The notes beneath the pieces were generated by a model. That model was not told the origin of the DNA, made no database searches, and was given only the letters and a program-made list of their open reading frames with translations. From Calliopsis andreniformis (lineage: Eukaryota; Arthropoda; Insecta; Hymenoptera; Andrenidae), in assembly GCF_051401765.1 (NCBI RefSeq), contig NW_027480422.1, positions 11,302,001 to 11,366,000 on the forward strand: 64,000 nucleotides of DNA. Reading direction: 5' to 3'. Position numbers and translations under genes: made by a program. Of the stretch, positions 37,800 through 52,286 are shown one piece after another (the first letter of the stretch is position 1; every line of letters begins with the position of its first letter).

Positions 37800-40700
37800 C
37801 ACCTAGGCTTCACTCTAGTGCGTTGCTCCACCAGATCGAATAGTTAGGGCCTAAGAAGTCAACGCCAGAAGCATAAAATACAATATAAATACAACAGTTT
37901 TTCCACTGTATAATATGAATAATTGCAAACAGTGTGGAAGTAATGGTCATTTCAACGTTCCGGGCAACCTAGGCTTCACCCTAGGGCGTTGCTCCACCAG
38001 ATCGAATAGTTAGGGCCTAAGAAGTCAAGGCCAGAAGCATAAAATACAATATAAATACAACAGTTTTTCCCTTGTATAACAGGAATAATTGCAACCAGTG
38101 TGAAAGCTATGGTCATTTCTACGTTCAGGGCAACCTAGGCTTCACTCTAGGGCGTTGCTCCACCACAGCGAATAGATACGGCCTTAGACGTCAATGCCAG
38201 AAGCATAAAATGCCATATAAATACAACAGTTGTTCCACTGTTTAATACGTATAATTGCAAACAGTGTGGAAATAATGGTCATTTCTACGTTCCGGGTAAC
38301 CTAGACTTCACCCTAGAGCGTTTCTCCACCAGATCGAATAGTTAGGGCCTAAGAAGACAATGCCAGAAGCCTAAAATACAAAATAAATACAACAGTTTTT
38401 CCATCGTATAAAACGAATAATTGCATCCAGTGTGCAAGTAATGGTCATTTCTACGATCCGGGCAACCTAGGCATCACCCTAGGGCGTTGTTCCACCAGAG
38501 CGAATAGTTAGAGCCTAAGAAGTCAACGCTGAAGCATAAAATACAAGATAAATACAACAGTTTTTCCATCGTATAACAAGAGTAATTGCAACCAGTGTGA
38601 AAGCTATGGTCATTTCTACGTACCGGGCAACCTAGGCTTCACTCTAGGGCGTTGCTCCACCACATCGAATAGTTAGGGCCTTAGAAGTCAATGCCAGAAG
38701 CATAAAATGCCATATAAATACAACAGTTGTTCCACTGTATAATATGAATAATTGCAAACAGTGTGGAAGTAATGGTCATTTCTACGTTCCGGGCAACCCA
38801 GGCTTCACCCTAGGGCGTTGCTCAACCACATCGAACAGCTACGGCCTTAGAAGTGAACGCCATAACTATAAAAAACAATATAAATACAACAGTTTTTCCA
38901 TTGTATAAAATGAATAATTGCAAACAGTGAGGAAGTAATGGTCATTTCTACGTTCCGTGCAACCTAGGCTTCACTCTAGGGCGTTGCTCCACCAGATCGA
39001 ATGGTTAGGGCCTAAGAAGTCAACGCCAGAAGCATAAAATACAATAAAAATACAACAGTTTTTCCCTTGTATAACAGAAATAATTGCAACCAGTATGAAT
39101 GTTATGGTCATTTCTACGTTCCGGGAAACCTAGGCTTCACTCTAGGGCGTTGGTCCGCCAGATCCAATAGCTAGGGCCTAAGAGGTCAACGCCTGAAGCA
39201 TAAAATACCGTATAAATACAACAGTTTTTCCATTGTATAAAATGAATAATTGCAAACAGTGGGGAAGTGGTGGTCATTCCTACGTTCCGTGCAAACTAGG
39301 CTTCACTCTAGGGCGTTGCTCCACCAGATCGAATAGTTAGGGTCTCAGAAGTCAACGCCAGAAGCATAAAATACAATATAAATACAACAGTTTTTCCCTT
39401 GTATAACAGAAATAATTGCAACCAGTGTGAAAGTTATGGTCATTTCTACGTTCCGGGCAACCTAGGCTTCACTCTAGGGCGTTGGTCCACCAGATCCAAT
39501 AGTTAGGGCCTAAGAAGTCAACGCCAGGAGCACCAAATACAAAATAAATACAACAGTTTTTCCATCGTATAAAACGATAATTGCATCCAGTGTGCAAGTA
39601 ATGGTCATTTCTACGATCCGGTCGACCTAGGGATCACTCTAGGGCGTTGTTCCACCAGAGCGAATAGTTAGGGCCTAAGAAGTCAACGCCTGAAGCATAA
39701 AATACAATATAAATACAACAGTTTTTACATTGTATAAAACGACTAATTGCAACCAGTATGAAAGTTATGGTTATTTCTACGTTCAGGGCAACCTAGGCTT
39801 CACCCTAGGGCGTTGCTCCACCAGATCGAATAGTTAGGGCCTAAGAAGTCAAGGCCAGAAGCATAAAATACAATAGAAATACAACAGTTTTTCCCTTGTA
39901 TAACAGGAATAATTGCAACCAGTGTGAAAGCTATGGTCATTTCTACGTTCAGGGCAACCTAGGCTTCACTCTAGGGCGTTGCTCCACCACAGCGAATAGT
40001 TAGGGCCTTAGACGTCAATGCCAGAAGCATAAAATGCCATATAAATACAACAGTTGTTCCACTGTATAACACGTATAATTGCAAACAGTGTGGAAGTAAT
40101 GGTCATTTCTACGTTCCGGGCAACCTAGGCTTCACTCTAGGGCGTTGCTCATCCACATCGAATAGCTACGGCCCTAGAAGACAACGCCATAACTATAAAA
40201 TACAATATAAATACAACAGTCTATACATCGTATAAAACGAATAATTGCAACCAGTCTGATAGTTATGGTCATTTCTACGTTCCGGGCAACCTAGACTTCA
40301 CCCTAGGGCGTTGCTCCACCTGATCGAATAGTTAGGGCCTCAGAAGTCAATGCCAGAAGCATAAAATACGATATATGTACAACAGTTTTTCCATCGTATA
40401 AAATGAGTAATTGCAACCAGTGTGAAAGTAACGGCCATTTCTACGTTCCTGGAATCCTAGACTTAACACTGAGACATTGCTCCACCAGATCGAATACATA
40501 GGGCCTTAGAAGTGAACGCCAGAAGCATAAAGTACATTAAAAATCCAACAGTTTGTCCATCGTATAACAGGAATAATTGCAACCAGTGTGAAAGCTATGG
40601 TCATTTCTTCGTTCCGGGCAACCTAGGCTTCACTCTAGGGCGTTGCTCCACCATATCGAATAGCTGCGGCCTTAGAAGTCAACGCCATAACTATAAAAAA

Positions 40701-41668
40701 CAATATAATTACAACAGTTTTTCCATTGTATAAAATGAATAATTGCAAACAGTGTGGTGGTAATGGTCATTTCTACTTTCCGGGCAACCTAGGCTTCACT
40801 CTAGGGCCTTTCTCCACCACATCGAATAGCTGCGGCCTTAGAAGTCAACGCCAGAAGCATAAAATACAATATACATACAACAGTTTTTCAATCGTATAAC
40901 AGGAATAATTGCAAACAGTGTGAAAGGTATGGTCATTTCTACGTTGCGGGCATCCTAGGCTTCACTCTAGAGCATTGCTCCACCACATCGAATGGCTACG
41001 GCCTTAGAAGTCAACGCCATAACTATAAAAAACCACATAAATACAACAGCTTTTCCATTGTATAAAATGAATAATTGCAAACAGTGTGGAGGTAATGGTC
41101 ATTTCTACTTTCCGCGTAACCTAGGCTTCACTCTAGGGCGTTTCTCCACGACATCGAATAGCTACGCCCTTAGAAGTCAATGCCTGAAGCATAAAATATA
41201 ATATAAGTACAATAGTTTTTCCATCGTATAACAGGAATTATTGCAACCAGTGTGAAAGACGTGGTCATTTCTACGTTCCGGGCAACCTAGGCTTCACTCT
41301 AGGGCGTGGCTCCACCTCATCGAATAGCTGTGGCCTTAGAGTCAACGTCAGAAGCATAAAACACAATATAGATAAAACAGTTTTTCAATCGTATAACAGG
41401 AATAATTGCAAACAGTGTGAAAGATATGGTCATTTCTACGTTGCGGGCATCCTAGGCTTCACTCTAGGGCGTTGCTCCACCTGACCGAATAGTTAGGGCC
41501 TAAGAAGTCAACGCCAGAATCATAAAATACGATATATGTACAACAGTTTTACCATCGTATAAAATGAATAATCGCAAACAGTGTGAAGGTAATGGTCACT
41601 TCTATGTTCCGGGCAACCTAGGCTTCACACTAGGGCGTTGTTCCACCAGTGCGAATAGTTAGGGCCTA
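36722..41668 (+). repeat. 4.95-kb block, copy 1 of a 17.9-kb-spaced duplication
   Basis: Matches 54,641-59,587 at a constant offset of 17,919 bp (108 monomers less nine bases), about 30 monomers without an indel. I found single-base differences: CAATAAAAA near 39,041 against CCATAAAAA, GGTCGACC near 39,620 against GGGCGACC, GTTGTTCC near 40,051 against GTTATTCC, AACACG near 40,068 against AATACG, GAAAGGTAT near 40,922 against GAAAGATAT, and GCCTTAG near 41,000 against GCCTCAG. It ends where GGGCCTAAG (41,661) faces GGGCCTTAG (59,580). It contains the block shared with 21,102-23,878. Confidence 0.92.
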
Positions 41669-43548
41669 AGAAGTCAACGCCTGAAGCATAAAATACAAAA
41701 TAAATACAACAGTTTTTCCATCGTATAACAGGAATAATTGCAAACAGTGAGAAAGATATGGTCATTTCTACGTTGCGGGCATCCTAGGCTTCACTCTAGA
41801 GAATTGCCCCACCACATCGAATGGCTACGGCCTTAGAAGTCAACACCATAACTATAAAAAACCACATAAATAGAACAGTTTTTCCATTGTATAAAATGAA
41901 TAATTGCAAACAGTGTGGAGGTAATGGTCATTTCTACTTTCCGCGCAACCTAGGCTTCACTCTAGGGCGTTTCTCCACCACATCGAACAGCTACGCCCTT
42001 AGAAGTCAACGCCTGAAGCATAAAATATAATATAAGTACAATAGTTTTTCCATCGTATAACAGGAATAATTGCCACCAGTGTGAAAGTGATGGTCATTTC
42101 TGCATTCCGGGCAACCTAGGCTTCACTCTAGGGCGTTGCTCCTCCTGGTAGAATAGCTAGGGCCCAGGCAGTCAACGCCAGAAGCATAAAATACAATATA
42201 AATACAACAGCTTTTCCATCGTATATCATGTACATTTGCAAACAGTGTGAAAGTAACGGTCATTTCTACGTTCCGGGCAACCCAGGCTTCACTCTAGGGC
42301 GTTGCTCCACCAGATGGAATAGCTAGGGCCTTAGAAGTCAATGCCAGAAGCATAAAATACAAAATAAATACAACAGTTTTAACATCGTATAAAATGAATA
42401 ATCGCAAACAGTGTGAAGGTAATGGTCATTTCTACGTTCCGGGCAACCTAGGCTTCACTCTAGGGCGTTGCTCCACCAGATCGAATAGTTAGGGCCATAG
42501 GAGTCAACGCCCGAAGCATAAAATTCAAAATAAATAGAACAGCTTTTCCATGGTATATAATGTACATTTGCAAACAGTGTAAAAGTAACGGTCATTTCTA
42601 CGTTCCGGGCAACCTAGGCTTCACTCTAGGGCGTTGGTCCTCCACATCTAACAGTTAGGGCCTAAGAAGTCAACGCCAGAAGCACCAAATACAAAATAAA
42701 TACAACAGTTTTTCCATCGTATGAAACGAATAATTGCAACTAGAGTGCAAGTAATGGTCATTTCTACGATCCGGGCAATCTAGGCATCACCCTAGGGCGT
42801 TGTTCCACCAGAGCGAATAGTTAGGGCCTAGGAAGTGAACGCTGAAGCATAAAATACGATATAAATACAACAGTTTTTCCATCGTATAAAACGAATAATT
42901 GCTACCAGTATGAAAGTTATGGTCATTTCAACGTTCCGGGCAATCTAGGCTTCACTCTAGGGCGTTGCTCAACCACATCGAATAGTTAGGGCCTAAGAAG
43001 CCAACGCCAGAAGCACCAAATACAAAATTAATACAACAGTTTTTCCATCGTATAAAGCGAATAATTGCAACCAGTATGAAAGTTATGGTCATTTCTACGT
43101 TCCGGGCAACGTAGGCTTCACTCTAGGGCGTTGCTCCACCATATCGAATAGTTAGGGCCTAACAAGTCAACGCCAGAAGCATAAAATACAATATAAATAC
43201 AACAGCTTTACCATCGTATAACAGGAATAATTGCAACCAGTGTGAAAGATGTGGTCATTTCTACGTTCCGGGCAACCTAGGTTTCGCTCTAGGGCGCTGC
43301 TCCACCACATCGAATAGTTAGGGCCTTAGAAAACAACTCCAGACGCATAAAATACAATAAAAATACAGCAGTTTTTTCATCGTACAACAGAAATAGTAGG
43401 CAACAAGCCAGAAGGTAATGGTCATTTCTACGTTCCGTGCAATCTAGGCTTCTCTCTAGGGCGTTGCTCCACCAGATCGAATAGTTAGGGCCTAAGAAGT
43501 CAACGTCAGAACCATAAAATACAATAGAAATACAACAGTTTTTCCATC
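41669..43548 (+). repeat. Mosaic and increasingly diverged monomers
   Basis: About eleven monomers. 41,720-42,060 repeats 40,891-41,231 at offset 829 (five monomers less one) and carries the ATGGCTACGG subtype again at 41,821. From 42,061 the units differ more from one another and have private changes (GTATATCATG at 42,222, CTCCACATCTAACAG at 42,639, CGTATGAAACG at 42,718). 43,280 starts a unit with GGTTTCGCTC that reappears at 44,442, 1,162 bp (seven monomers) away. Confidence 0.7.
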
Positions 43549-46500
43549 GTATAACAGGAATAATTGCAACCAGTGTGCAAGGTATGGTCATTTCTACGTT
43601 CCGGGCAACCTAGGCTTCACTCTAGGGCATTGCTCCACCACATCGAATAGCTACGGCCTTAGAAGTCAACGCCATAACTATAAAATACAATATAAATACA
43701 ACAGTTTTTCCATCGTATAATAGGAATAACTGCAACCAGTGTGAAAGTACTGGTCATTTCTACGTTCCGGGTAACCTAGGCTTCACTCTTTGGCGTTGCT
43801 CCACCAGATCGAATAGTTAGGGCCTTAGAAGTCAACGCCAGAAGCACAAGGTAAAATAAAAAGACAACAGTTATTCCATCGTGTAACAGGAATAATTACA
43901 ACCAGTGTGAAAGTAATGGGCATTTCTACGTTCCGTGCAACCTAGGCTTCACTCTAGGCCGTTGGTCCACCAGGTCGAATAGTCAGGGCCTTAGAAAACA
44001 ACTCCAGACGCATAAAACACAAGAGAAATACAACAGTTCTTTCATCGTATAACAGGAACAATTGCAACATGCCTGAAGGTAATGGTCATTTCTACGTTCG
44101 GGGAAATCTACGCTTCTCTCCAGGGTGTTGCTCCACCAAACCGAATAGTTCGGGCCTAAGAAGTCAACGCCAGAAGCATAAAATACAATAGGGATACAAA
44201 AGTTTTTCCATCGTATAACAGGAATAATTGCAACCTGTGTGAAAGATATGGTCATTTCTACGATCAGGGCAACCTAGGCTTCACTCTAGGCGTTGCTCCA
44301 CCAGATCCAATAGTTAGGGCCTAAGAAGTTAACGACAGATGCATAACGTACAATAAAAATCCAACAGTTTGTCCATCGTATAACAGGAATAATTGCAGCC
44401 AGTGTGAAAGTAACGGTCATTTCTACGTTCCGGGCAACCTAGGTTTCGCTCTAGGGCGCTGCTTCACCACATCGAATAGTTAGGGCCTTAGAAAACAACT
44501 CCAGACGCATAAAATACAATAAAAATACAGCAGTTTTTTCATCGTACAACAGAAATAGTTGCAACAAGCCAGAAGTTAATGGTCATTTCTACGTTCCGTG
44601 CAATCTAGGCTTCTCTCTAGGGCGTTGCTCCGCCAGATCGAATAGTTAGGGCCTAAGAAGTCAACGTCAGAACCATAAAATACAATAGAAATACAACAGT
44701 TCTTCCATCGTATAACAGGAATAATTGCAACCAGTGTGAAAGATATGGTCAATTCTACAATACGGGCAACCTAGGCTTCAGTCTAGGGCGTGGTGCCCCC
44801 AGATCGAATAGTTAGGGCCTAAGAAGCCTACGCCAGAAGCATAAAATACAATATAAATACCACAGTTTTTCCATCGTATGACAGGAATAGTTGCAACCAG
44901 AGTGAACGTGATGGTCATTTCTCAGTTACGGGCAACCTAGGCTTCACTATCGAGCGTTGCTCCACCAGATCGAATAGCTAGGACCTTAGAAGTCAACGCC
45001 AGAAGCACAAAACAAAATAAAAATACAACAGTTATTCCATCGTATAACAGGAATAATTACCACCAGTGTGAAAGTAATGGGCATCTCTACGTTCCGTGCA
45101 ACCTAGGCTTCACTCTAGGGCGTTGGTCCACCAGGCCGAATAGTTAGGGCCTTAGAAAACAACTCCAGACGCATAAAATACAATACAAATACAACAGTTT
45201 TTCCATCGTATAACAGGAATAATTGCAACCAGTGTGAAAGATATGGTCATTTCTACGATACGGGCAACCTAGGCTTCAAGCTAGAGCGTCGTTCCACCAG
45301 ATCGAATAGTTAGGGCCTAAGAAGTCTACGCCAGAAGCATAAAATACAATACAAATACAACAGTTTTTCAACCTTATAACAGGAATAATTGCAAACAGTG
45401 TGAAAGATATGGCCATTTCTACGTTGCGGGCATCCTAGGCTTCACTCTAAGGCATTGCTCCACCACATCGAATAGCTACGGCCTTAGAAGTCAACGCCAT
45501 AACTATAAAAAACAATATAAATACATCAGTTTTTCCGTTGTATAAAATGAATAATTGCAAACAGTGTGGAGGTAATGGTCATTTCTAGTTTCCGGGCAAC
45601 CTAGGCTTCACTCTAGGGCGTTTCTCCACCATATCGAATAGCTACGGCATTAGAAGTCAACGTCTGAAGCATAAAATATAATATAAATACAACAGTTTTT
45701 CCATCGTATAACAGGAATAATTGCAACCAGTGTGAAAGACATGGTCAATTCTACGTTCCGGGCAACCTAGGCTTCATTCTAGGGCGTTGCTCCACCAGAT
45801 AGAATAGCTGGGGACTAAGAGTTTAACACCAGAAGAATAAAATACAACATAAGTACAACAGTTTTTCCATCGTACAAAATGAATAATTACAAACAGTGTG
45901 AAAGCAATGGTCAATTATACGTTCCGGGCAATCTAGGCTTCACTCTAGGGCGTTGCTTCACCTGATCGAATAGTTAGGGCCTTAGAAGTCAACGCACGAA
46001 ACATGAAATTCAAAATAAATAGAACAGTTTTTCCAATGTATAACAGGAATAACTGCAACCAGTGTGAAACTACTGGTCATTTCTACGTTCCGGGCCATCT
46101 AGGCTTCACTCTAGGGCGTTGCTCCACCAGATCGAATAGTTAGGGCATTAGAAGTCAACGCCCGAAGCATGAAATACAAAATAAATAGAACAGTTTTTCC
46201 AATGTATAACAGGAATAACTGCAACCAGTGTGAAAGTACTGGTCATTTCTACGTTCCGGGCAACCTAGGCTTCACTCTAGGGCGTTGCTCGACCACATCG
46301 AATAGCTATGGCCTTAGAAGTCAACGCCAGAAGCATTAAATACAATATAAATACAATAGCTTTTACACCGTATAACAGGAATAATTGCAAACAGTGTGAA
46401 AGGTATGGTCATTTCTACGCTCCTGGCAACCTAGGCTTCACTCTAGGCCGTTACTCGGCCACATCGAATAGCTATGGCCTTAGAAATCAACGCCTGAAGC

Positions 46501-47243
46501 ATAAAATACAATAAAAATACAACAGCTTTTCCATCGTATAAAAGGTATGATTGCAACCAATGTGAAAGTAATGGTCATTTCTACGTTCCAGGCAACCTAG
46601 ACTTCACCCTAGGGCGTTGCTCCACCAGATCGACTAGTTAGGGCCTTAGAAGTCAAGGCCGGAAGCATAAAATACAATAAAAATACAAGAGTTTTTCCAT
46701 CGAATAACAGGAATAATTGCAACCACTGTGAAAGTGATGGTCATTTCTACGTTCCGAGCAACCTGGGCATCACTCTAGGGCTTCGGTCAACCAGATCCAA
46801 TAGTTAGGGCCTAAGAAGCCAACGCCAGGAGCATCAAATACAAAATAAATACAACAGTCTTTCCATAGTAAAACAGGAATAATTGCAACCAGTGTGAAAG
46901 AAATGGCTATTTCTACATTCAGCGCAACCTAGTCTTCACTCTAGGGCGTGCTCCACCGGATCGAATAGTTAGGGGCTTAGAAAATAAGGCCAGAAGCATA
47001 AAATACGGTTTAAGTACAACATTTTTTCCATCGTATAAGACGAATAATTGCAACCAGTCTGAAAGTAATGGCCATTTCTACGTTCCGGGCCACCTAGGCT
47101 TCGCTCTAGGGCGTTGCACCACCACGTCGAAGAGTTAGGGCCTTAGGAGTCAACGCCAGAAGCATAAAATACAATATAAATACATCAGTTTTTCCGCTGT
47201 ATAGAATGAATAATTGCAAACAGTGTGAAAGTAATGGTCATTC
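43549..47243 (+). repeat. 3.7-kb block, copy 1 (copy 2 at 60,307-64,000)
   Basis: Matches 60,307-64,000 at offset 16,758, changing to 16,757 after a one-base loss (GAGTGAACGTG at 44,899 against GAGTAACGTG at 61,657). Monomers here are more diverse than in the left half of the window, with shifts such as GAAAACAACTCCAGACGC, CTCAGTTACGGGC (44,922) and ACAATACGGGC. The copy runs off the right edge of the window, so its true length is unknown. Confidence 0.88.
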
Positions 47244-50200
47244 CAACGCTCTGGGCTACCTAGGCATAACTCTAGGGCGCTACTCCACCGTTCGAATAGC
47301 TAGGGACTTAGAATTCAACGCCAGAAGCATAAAATGCAATAAAAATCCAACCGTTTGTCCATGGTATAACAGGAATAATTGCAACCTGTGTGAAAGTAAT
47401 GGTCATTTCTACGTTCCGGGCAACCTAGGCTTCGCTCTATGGCGTTCCTCCACCACGTCAAAAAGCTAGGGCCTTAGGAGTCAACGCCAGAAGCATAATA
47501 TACAATAAAAATACAACAGCTTTTCCATCGTATAAAAGGTATAATTGCAACCAATGTGAAAGTAATGGTCATTTCTACGTTCCGGGCAACATAGGCTTCA
47601 CTCTTGGACGTTGCCCCACCAGATCGAAAAGTTAGGGCCTAAGAAGTCAACGACAGAAGCATAACATAAAATAAAATTTCAACAGTTTTTCCATTGTATA
47701 ACAGGAGTAATTGCAACCAGTGTGAAAGTGATGGTCATTTCTACGTTCCGGGCAACCTAGGCATCACTCTAGGGCGTTGGTCCACCAGATCCAATAGTTA
47801 GGGCCTAAGAAGGCAACGCCAGAAGCATCAAATACAAAATAAATACAACAGTTTTTCCATCGTAAAACAGGAATAATTGCAACCAGTGTGAAAGAAATCT
47901 CTATTTCTACATTCCGCGCAACCTAGGCTTCACTCTAGGGCGTTTTCCACCAGATGGAATAGTTAGGGGCTAAGAAAACAAGGCCTGACGCATAAAATAC
48001 AATAAAAATACAACATGTTTTCGATTGTACAAAACGAATAATTGCAACCAGTTTGAAAGATATGGTCATTTCTACGTTCCGGGCAACCTAGGTTTCGCTC
48101 TAGGGCGTTGCTCCACCACGTCGAATGGTTAGGGCCTTAGAAGTCATCGCCAGATGCGTAAAATACAATATAAATACAACAGTTTTTCCACAGTATAAAA
48201 TGAATAATTGCAAACAGTGTGAAAGTAACGGTCATTTCTACGTTCGGACAACCTAGGCTTCACTCTAGGGCGTTGCTCCACCAGGACGAATAGTTAGGGC
48301 CTTAGAAAACAACGCCATACGCATAAAATACAATAAAAATACAACAGCTTTTCCATCGTATAAAAGGTATGATTGCAACCAATGTGAAAGTAATGGTCAT
48401 TTCTACGTTCCAGGCAACCTAGACTTCACCCTAGGGCGTTGCTCCACCAGATCGACTAGTTAGGGCCTTAGAAGTCAAGGCCGGAAGCATAAAATACAAT
48501 AAAAATGCAAGAGTGTTTCCCTCGAATAACAGGAATAATTGCAACCACTGTGAAAGTGATGGTCATTTCTACGTTCCGGGCAACCTGGGCATCACTCTAG
48601 GGCTTTGGTCAACGAGATCCAATAGTTAGGGCCTAAGAAGCCAACGCCAGGAGCATCAAATACAAAATAAATACAACCGTCTTTCCATCGTAAAACAGGA
48701 ATAATTGCAACCAGTGTGAAAGGAATGGCTATTTCTACATTCAGCGCAACCTAGTCTTCACTCTAGGGCGGGCTCCACCGGATCGAATAGTTAGGGGCTT
48801 AGAAAATAAGGCAAGAAGCATAAAATACGGTTTAAGTACAACATTTTTTCCATCGTATAAGACGAATAATTGCAACCAGTCTGAAAGTAATGGCCATTTC
48901 TACCTTCCGGGCAACCTAGGCTTCGCTCTAGGTAGTTGCACCACCACGTCGAAGAGTTAGGGCCTTAGGAGTCAACGCCCGAAGCATAAAATACAATAAA
49001 AGTACAACATTTTTTTCTTCGTATAACACGGATAATTGCAACCAGTGTGAAAGATATGGTCATTTCTACGTTTCGGGCAACCTAGGCTTCACTCTAGGGT
49101 GTTGGTCCGCCACATCCAATAGATAGGGCCTAAGAAGTCAACGCCAGAAGCACCAAACAGAAAATAAATCAACAGTTTTTCCACCGTATATAACGTATAT
49201 TTGCAAACAGTGTGAAAGTAAAGGTCACTTCTACGTTCCGGGCAACCTAGGCTTCAGTCTAGGGCGTTGTTCCACCAGATCGAAAAGTTAGGGCCTAAGA
49301 AGTCAACGCCAGAAGCATAAAATACCATATAAATACAACAGCTTTTCCATTGCATGTAATGTATATTTGCAAACAGTGTGAAAGTAAAGGTCATTTCTAC
49401 GTTCCGGGCAACCTAGGCTTAACTGTAGGGCGTTTCTCCACCAGATCGCATATTTAGGGACTTAGAATTCAACGCCAGAAGCATAAAATACAATAAAAAT
49501 GCAACAGCTTTTCCATTGGATGACAGGAATAACTGCAAACAGTGTGAAAGTAAAGGTCATTTCTACATTCCGGGCAACCTAGGTTTCACTCTAGGGCGTT
49601 GCTCCACCACATCGAATAGTAAGGTCCTCAGAAGTCAATGCCAGAAGCATAAAATACAATATAAATACAACAGTTTTTCCACTGTATAATAAGAATAATT
49701 GCAAACAGTGTGGAAGTAATGGTCATTTCTACGTCCGGGGCAACCTATGCCTCACTCTAGGGAGTTGCTCCACAACGTCGAAAGGTTAGGGCCTAAGAAG
49801 TCAACGCCAGAAGCATAAAATACGATATAAGCACAACAGTCTTTCCATCGTAAAACAGGAATAATTGCAGCCTGTGTGAAAGTGATGGTCTTTTCTACGT
49901 TCCGGGCAACATAGGCTTCACACTTGGACGTTGCTCCAACAGATCGAATAGCTAGGACCTTAAAAGTCAACGCCAGGAGCATAAAATACAATAAAAATAC
50001 AACAGTTTTTCCATCGTATAAAAGGAATTATTGCAACCAGTATGAAAGTTATGGTCATTTCTACGTTCCGGGCAACCTAGGCTTCACCCTAGAGTGTTGC
50101 TCCACCAGATCGACTAGTTAGGGCCTTAGAAGTTAAAGCCAGAAGCGTAAAATACAAAATAAATGCTACAGTTTTTCCATTGTATAACACGAATTATTGC

Positions 50201-52286
50201 AACCAGTATGAAAGTTACGGTCATTTCTACGTTCCGGGCAACCTGGGCTTCACCCTAGGGTGTTTCTCCACCAGATCGACTAGTTAGGGCCTTAGAAGTC
50301 AATGCCAGAAGCATAAAATAAAACAAAAATACAGCAGTTATTCCATCGTATAACAGGAATAATTACAACCAGTGTGAAAGAAATGGGCATTTCTACGTTC
50401 CGTGCATGCTAGACTTCACTCTAGGGCGTTGCTCCACCAGGTCGAATAGTTGGGGCCTTAGAAAACAACTCCAGACGTATAAAATACAATAAAGATACAA
50501 CAGTTTTACCATCGTATAACTGGCATAATTGCAACCAGTTTGAAAGGTATGGTCATTTCTACGTTCCGGTCAACCTAGGCTTAACTGTAGGGCGTTGCTC
50601 CACCAGGTCGAATATTTAGGGCCTTAGAAAACAACGCCAGACGCATAAAATACATTATAAATACAACAGTTTTTCCACTGTATAATATGAATAATTGCAA
50701 ACAGTGTCGAAGTAATGGTCATTTCTACGTTCCGGGCAACCTAGGATTCACTATAGGGCGTTGCTCCACCAGGTCGAATAGTTAGGGCCTAGGAAATCAA
50801 CGCCAGAAGCATAAAATACAACATAAGTACAACAGTTTTTCCATCGTATAAAACGAATAATTGCAACCACTCTGAAAGTAATGGCCATTTCTGCGCTCCG
50901 GGCATCCTAGGCCTCACTCTGGGTCGTTGGTCCACCAGATCCAATAGTTAGGACCTAAGAAGTCATCGCCAGAAGCATAAAGTACAATAAAAATCCAACA
51001 GTTTGTAGATCGTATAACAGGAATAATTGCAACCAGTGTGAAAGTAATGGTCATTTCTAGGTTTCGTGCAACCTAGCCTTCGCTCTAGGGCGTTGCTCCA
51101 CCACGTCAAAAAGTTAGGGGCTTAGGAGTCAACGTCAGAAGTATAAAATACAATATAAATATAATAAGTTTTTCCGTTGTATAAAATGATTAATTGCAAA
51201 CAGTGTGAAAGTAATGATCATTTCAACTCTCTGGGCTACCTAGGCATCACTCTAGGGCGTTGCTCCACCAGATCGTATAGCTAGGGACTTATAATTCAAC
51301 GCCAGAAGCATAAAATACAATAAAAATCCAACATTTTGGCCATGGTATAACAGGAGTAATTGCAACGAGTGTGAAAGTAATGGTCATTTCTACGTTCCGC
51401 GCAACCGAGGTTTCGCTCTAGGGCGTTGCTCCACCACGTCAAATGGTTAGGGCCTTAGAAGTCAACGCCAGAAGCATAGGATGCAATATAAATACAACAG
51501 TTTTTCCACTGTATAAAATGAATAATTGCATGCAGTGTGAAAGTACTGGTCAATTCTACGTTCCGGGTAACCAAGGCTTCACTCTAGGGAGTTGCTCCAC
51601 CAGGTCGAATAGTTGGGGCCTTAGAAAACAACTCCAGACGCATAAAATACAACAAAAATACAACAGTTTTTCCATCGTATAACAGGAATAATTGCAACCA
51701 GTGTGAAAGTACAGGTCAGTTCTACGTTCCGGGCAACCTAGGCTTCGCTCAAGGGCGTTGCTCCACCAGATCGAACGGCAAGGAACTTTGAAGTCAACGC
51801 CTGAAGCATAAAATACAATAAAAATACAACAGTTTCTCCATCGTATAAAATGTGTAATTGCAAGCAATGTGAAGGTAATGGTCATTTCTACGTTCGGGGC
51901 AACCTAGGCTTCACCCCTGGGCGTTGCTCCACCAGATCGAGTAGCTAGGGCCTTAGAAGTCAACGCCAGAAGCATAAAATAAAATAAAAATACAGCAGTT
52001 ATTCCATCGCATAACAGGAATAATTACAACCAGTGTGAAAGAAATGGGCATTTCTACGTTCCGTGCAACCTAGACTTCACTCTAGGGCGTTGCTCCACCA
52101 GGTCGAATAGTTGGGGCCTTAGAAAACAACTACAAACGCATAAAATACAACAAAAATACAACAGTTTTACCATCGTAAAACTGGCATAATTGCAACCACT
52201 GTGAAAGATATGGTGATTTCTTCGTTCCGCGCAAACCAGGCTTCACTCTAGGGCGTTGGTCCACCACGTCCAATAGTTAGGGCCTA
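47244..52286 (+). repeat. Diverged single-copy stretch of the array
   Basis: About thirty monomers with many private substitutions and small indels, and no long close copy in the window. Three faint older duplications can be seen: 46,500-47,135 against 48,322-48,957 (offset 1,822, eleven monomers less four), 47,110-47,480 against 51,090-51,460 (offset 3,980, 24 monomers less four), and 50,250-50,560 against 51,911-52,221 (offset 1,661). These copies differ at several percent of sites, unlike the near-identical blocks elsewhere. No gene or insertion. Confidence 0.75.

Noticed and set aside
51556..51885. Longest open frame (109 codons, minus strand) and the other 60-100 codon frames
   Set aside because: All are translations of the same satellite unit in shifting frames. 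They share phrases such as WSNALERSL or NLGFTLGR because the DNA repeats. They are interrupted in adjacent copies, and no promoter, splice or family evidence exists. None is annotated as a gene.
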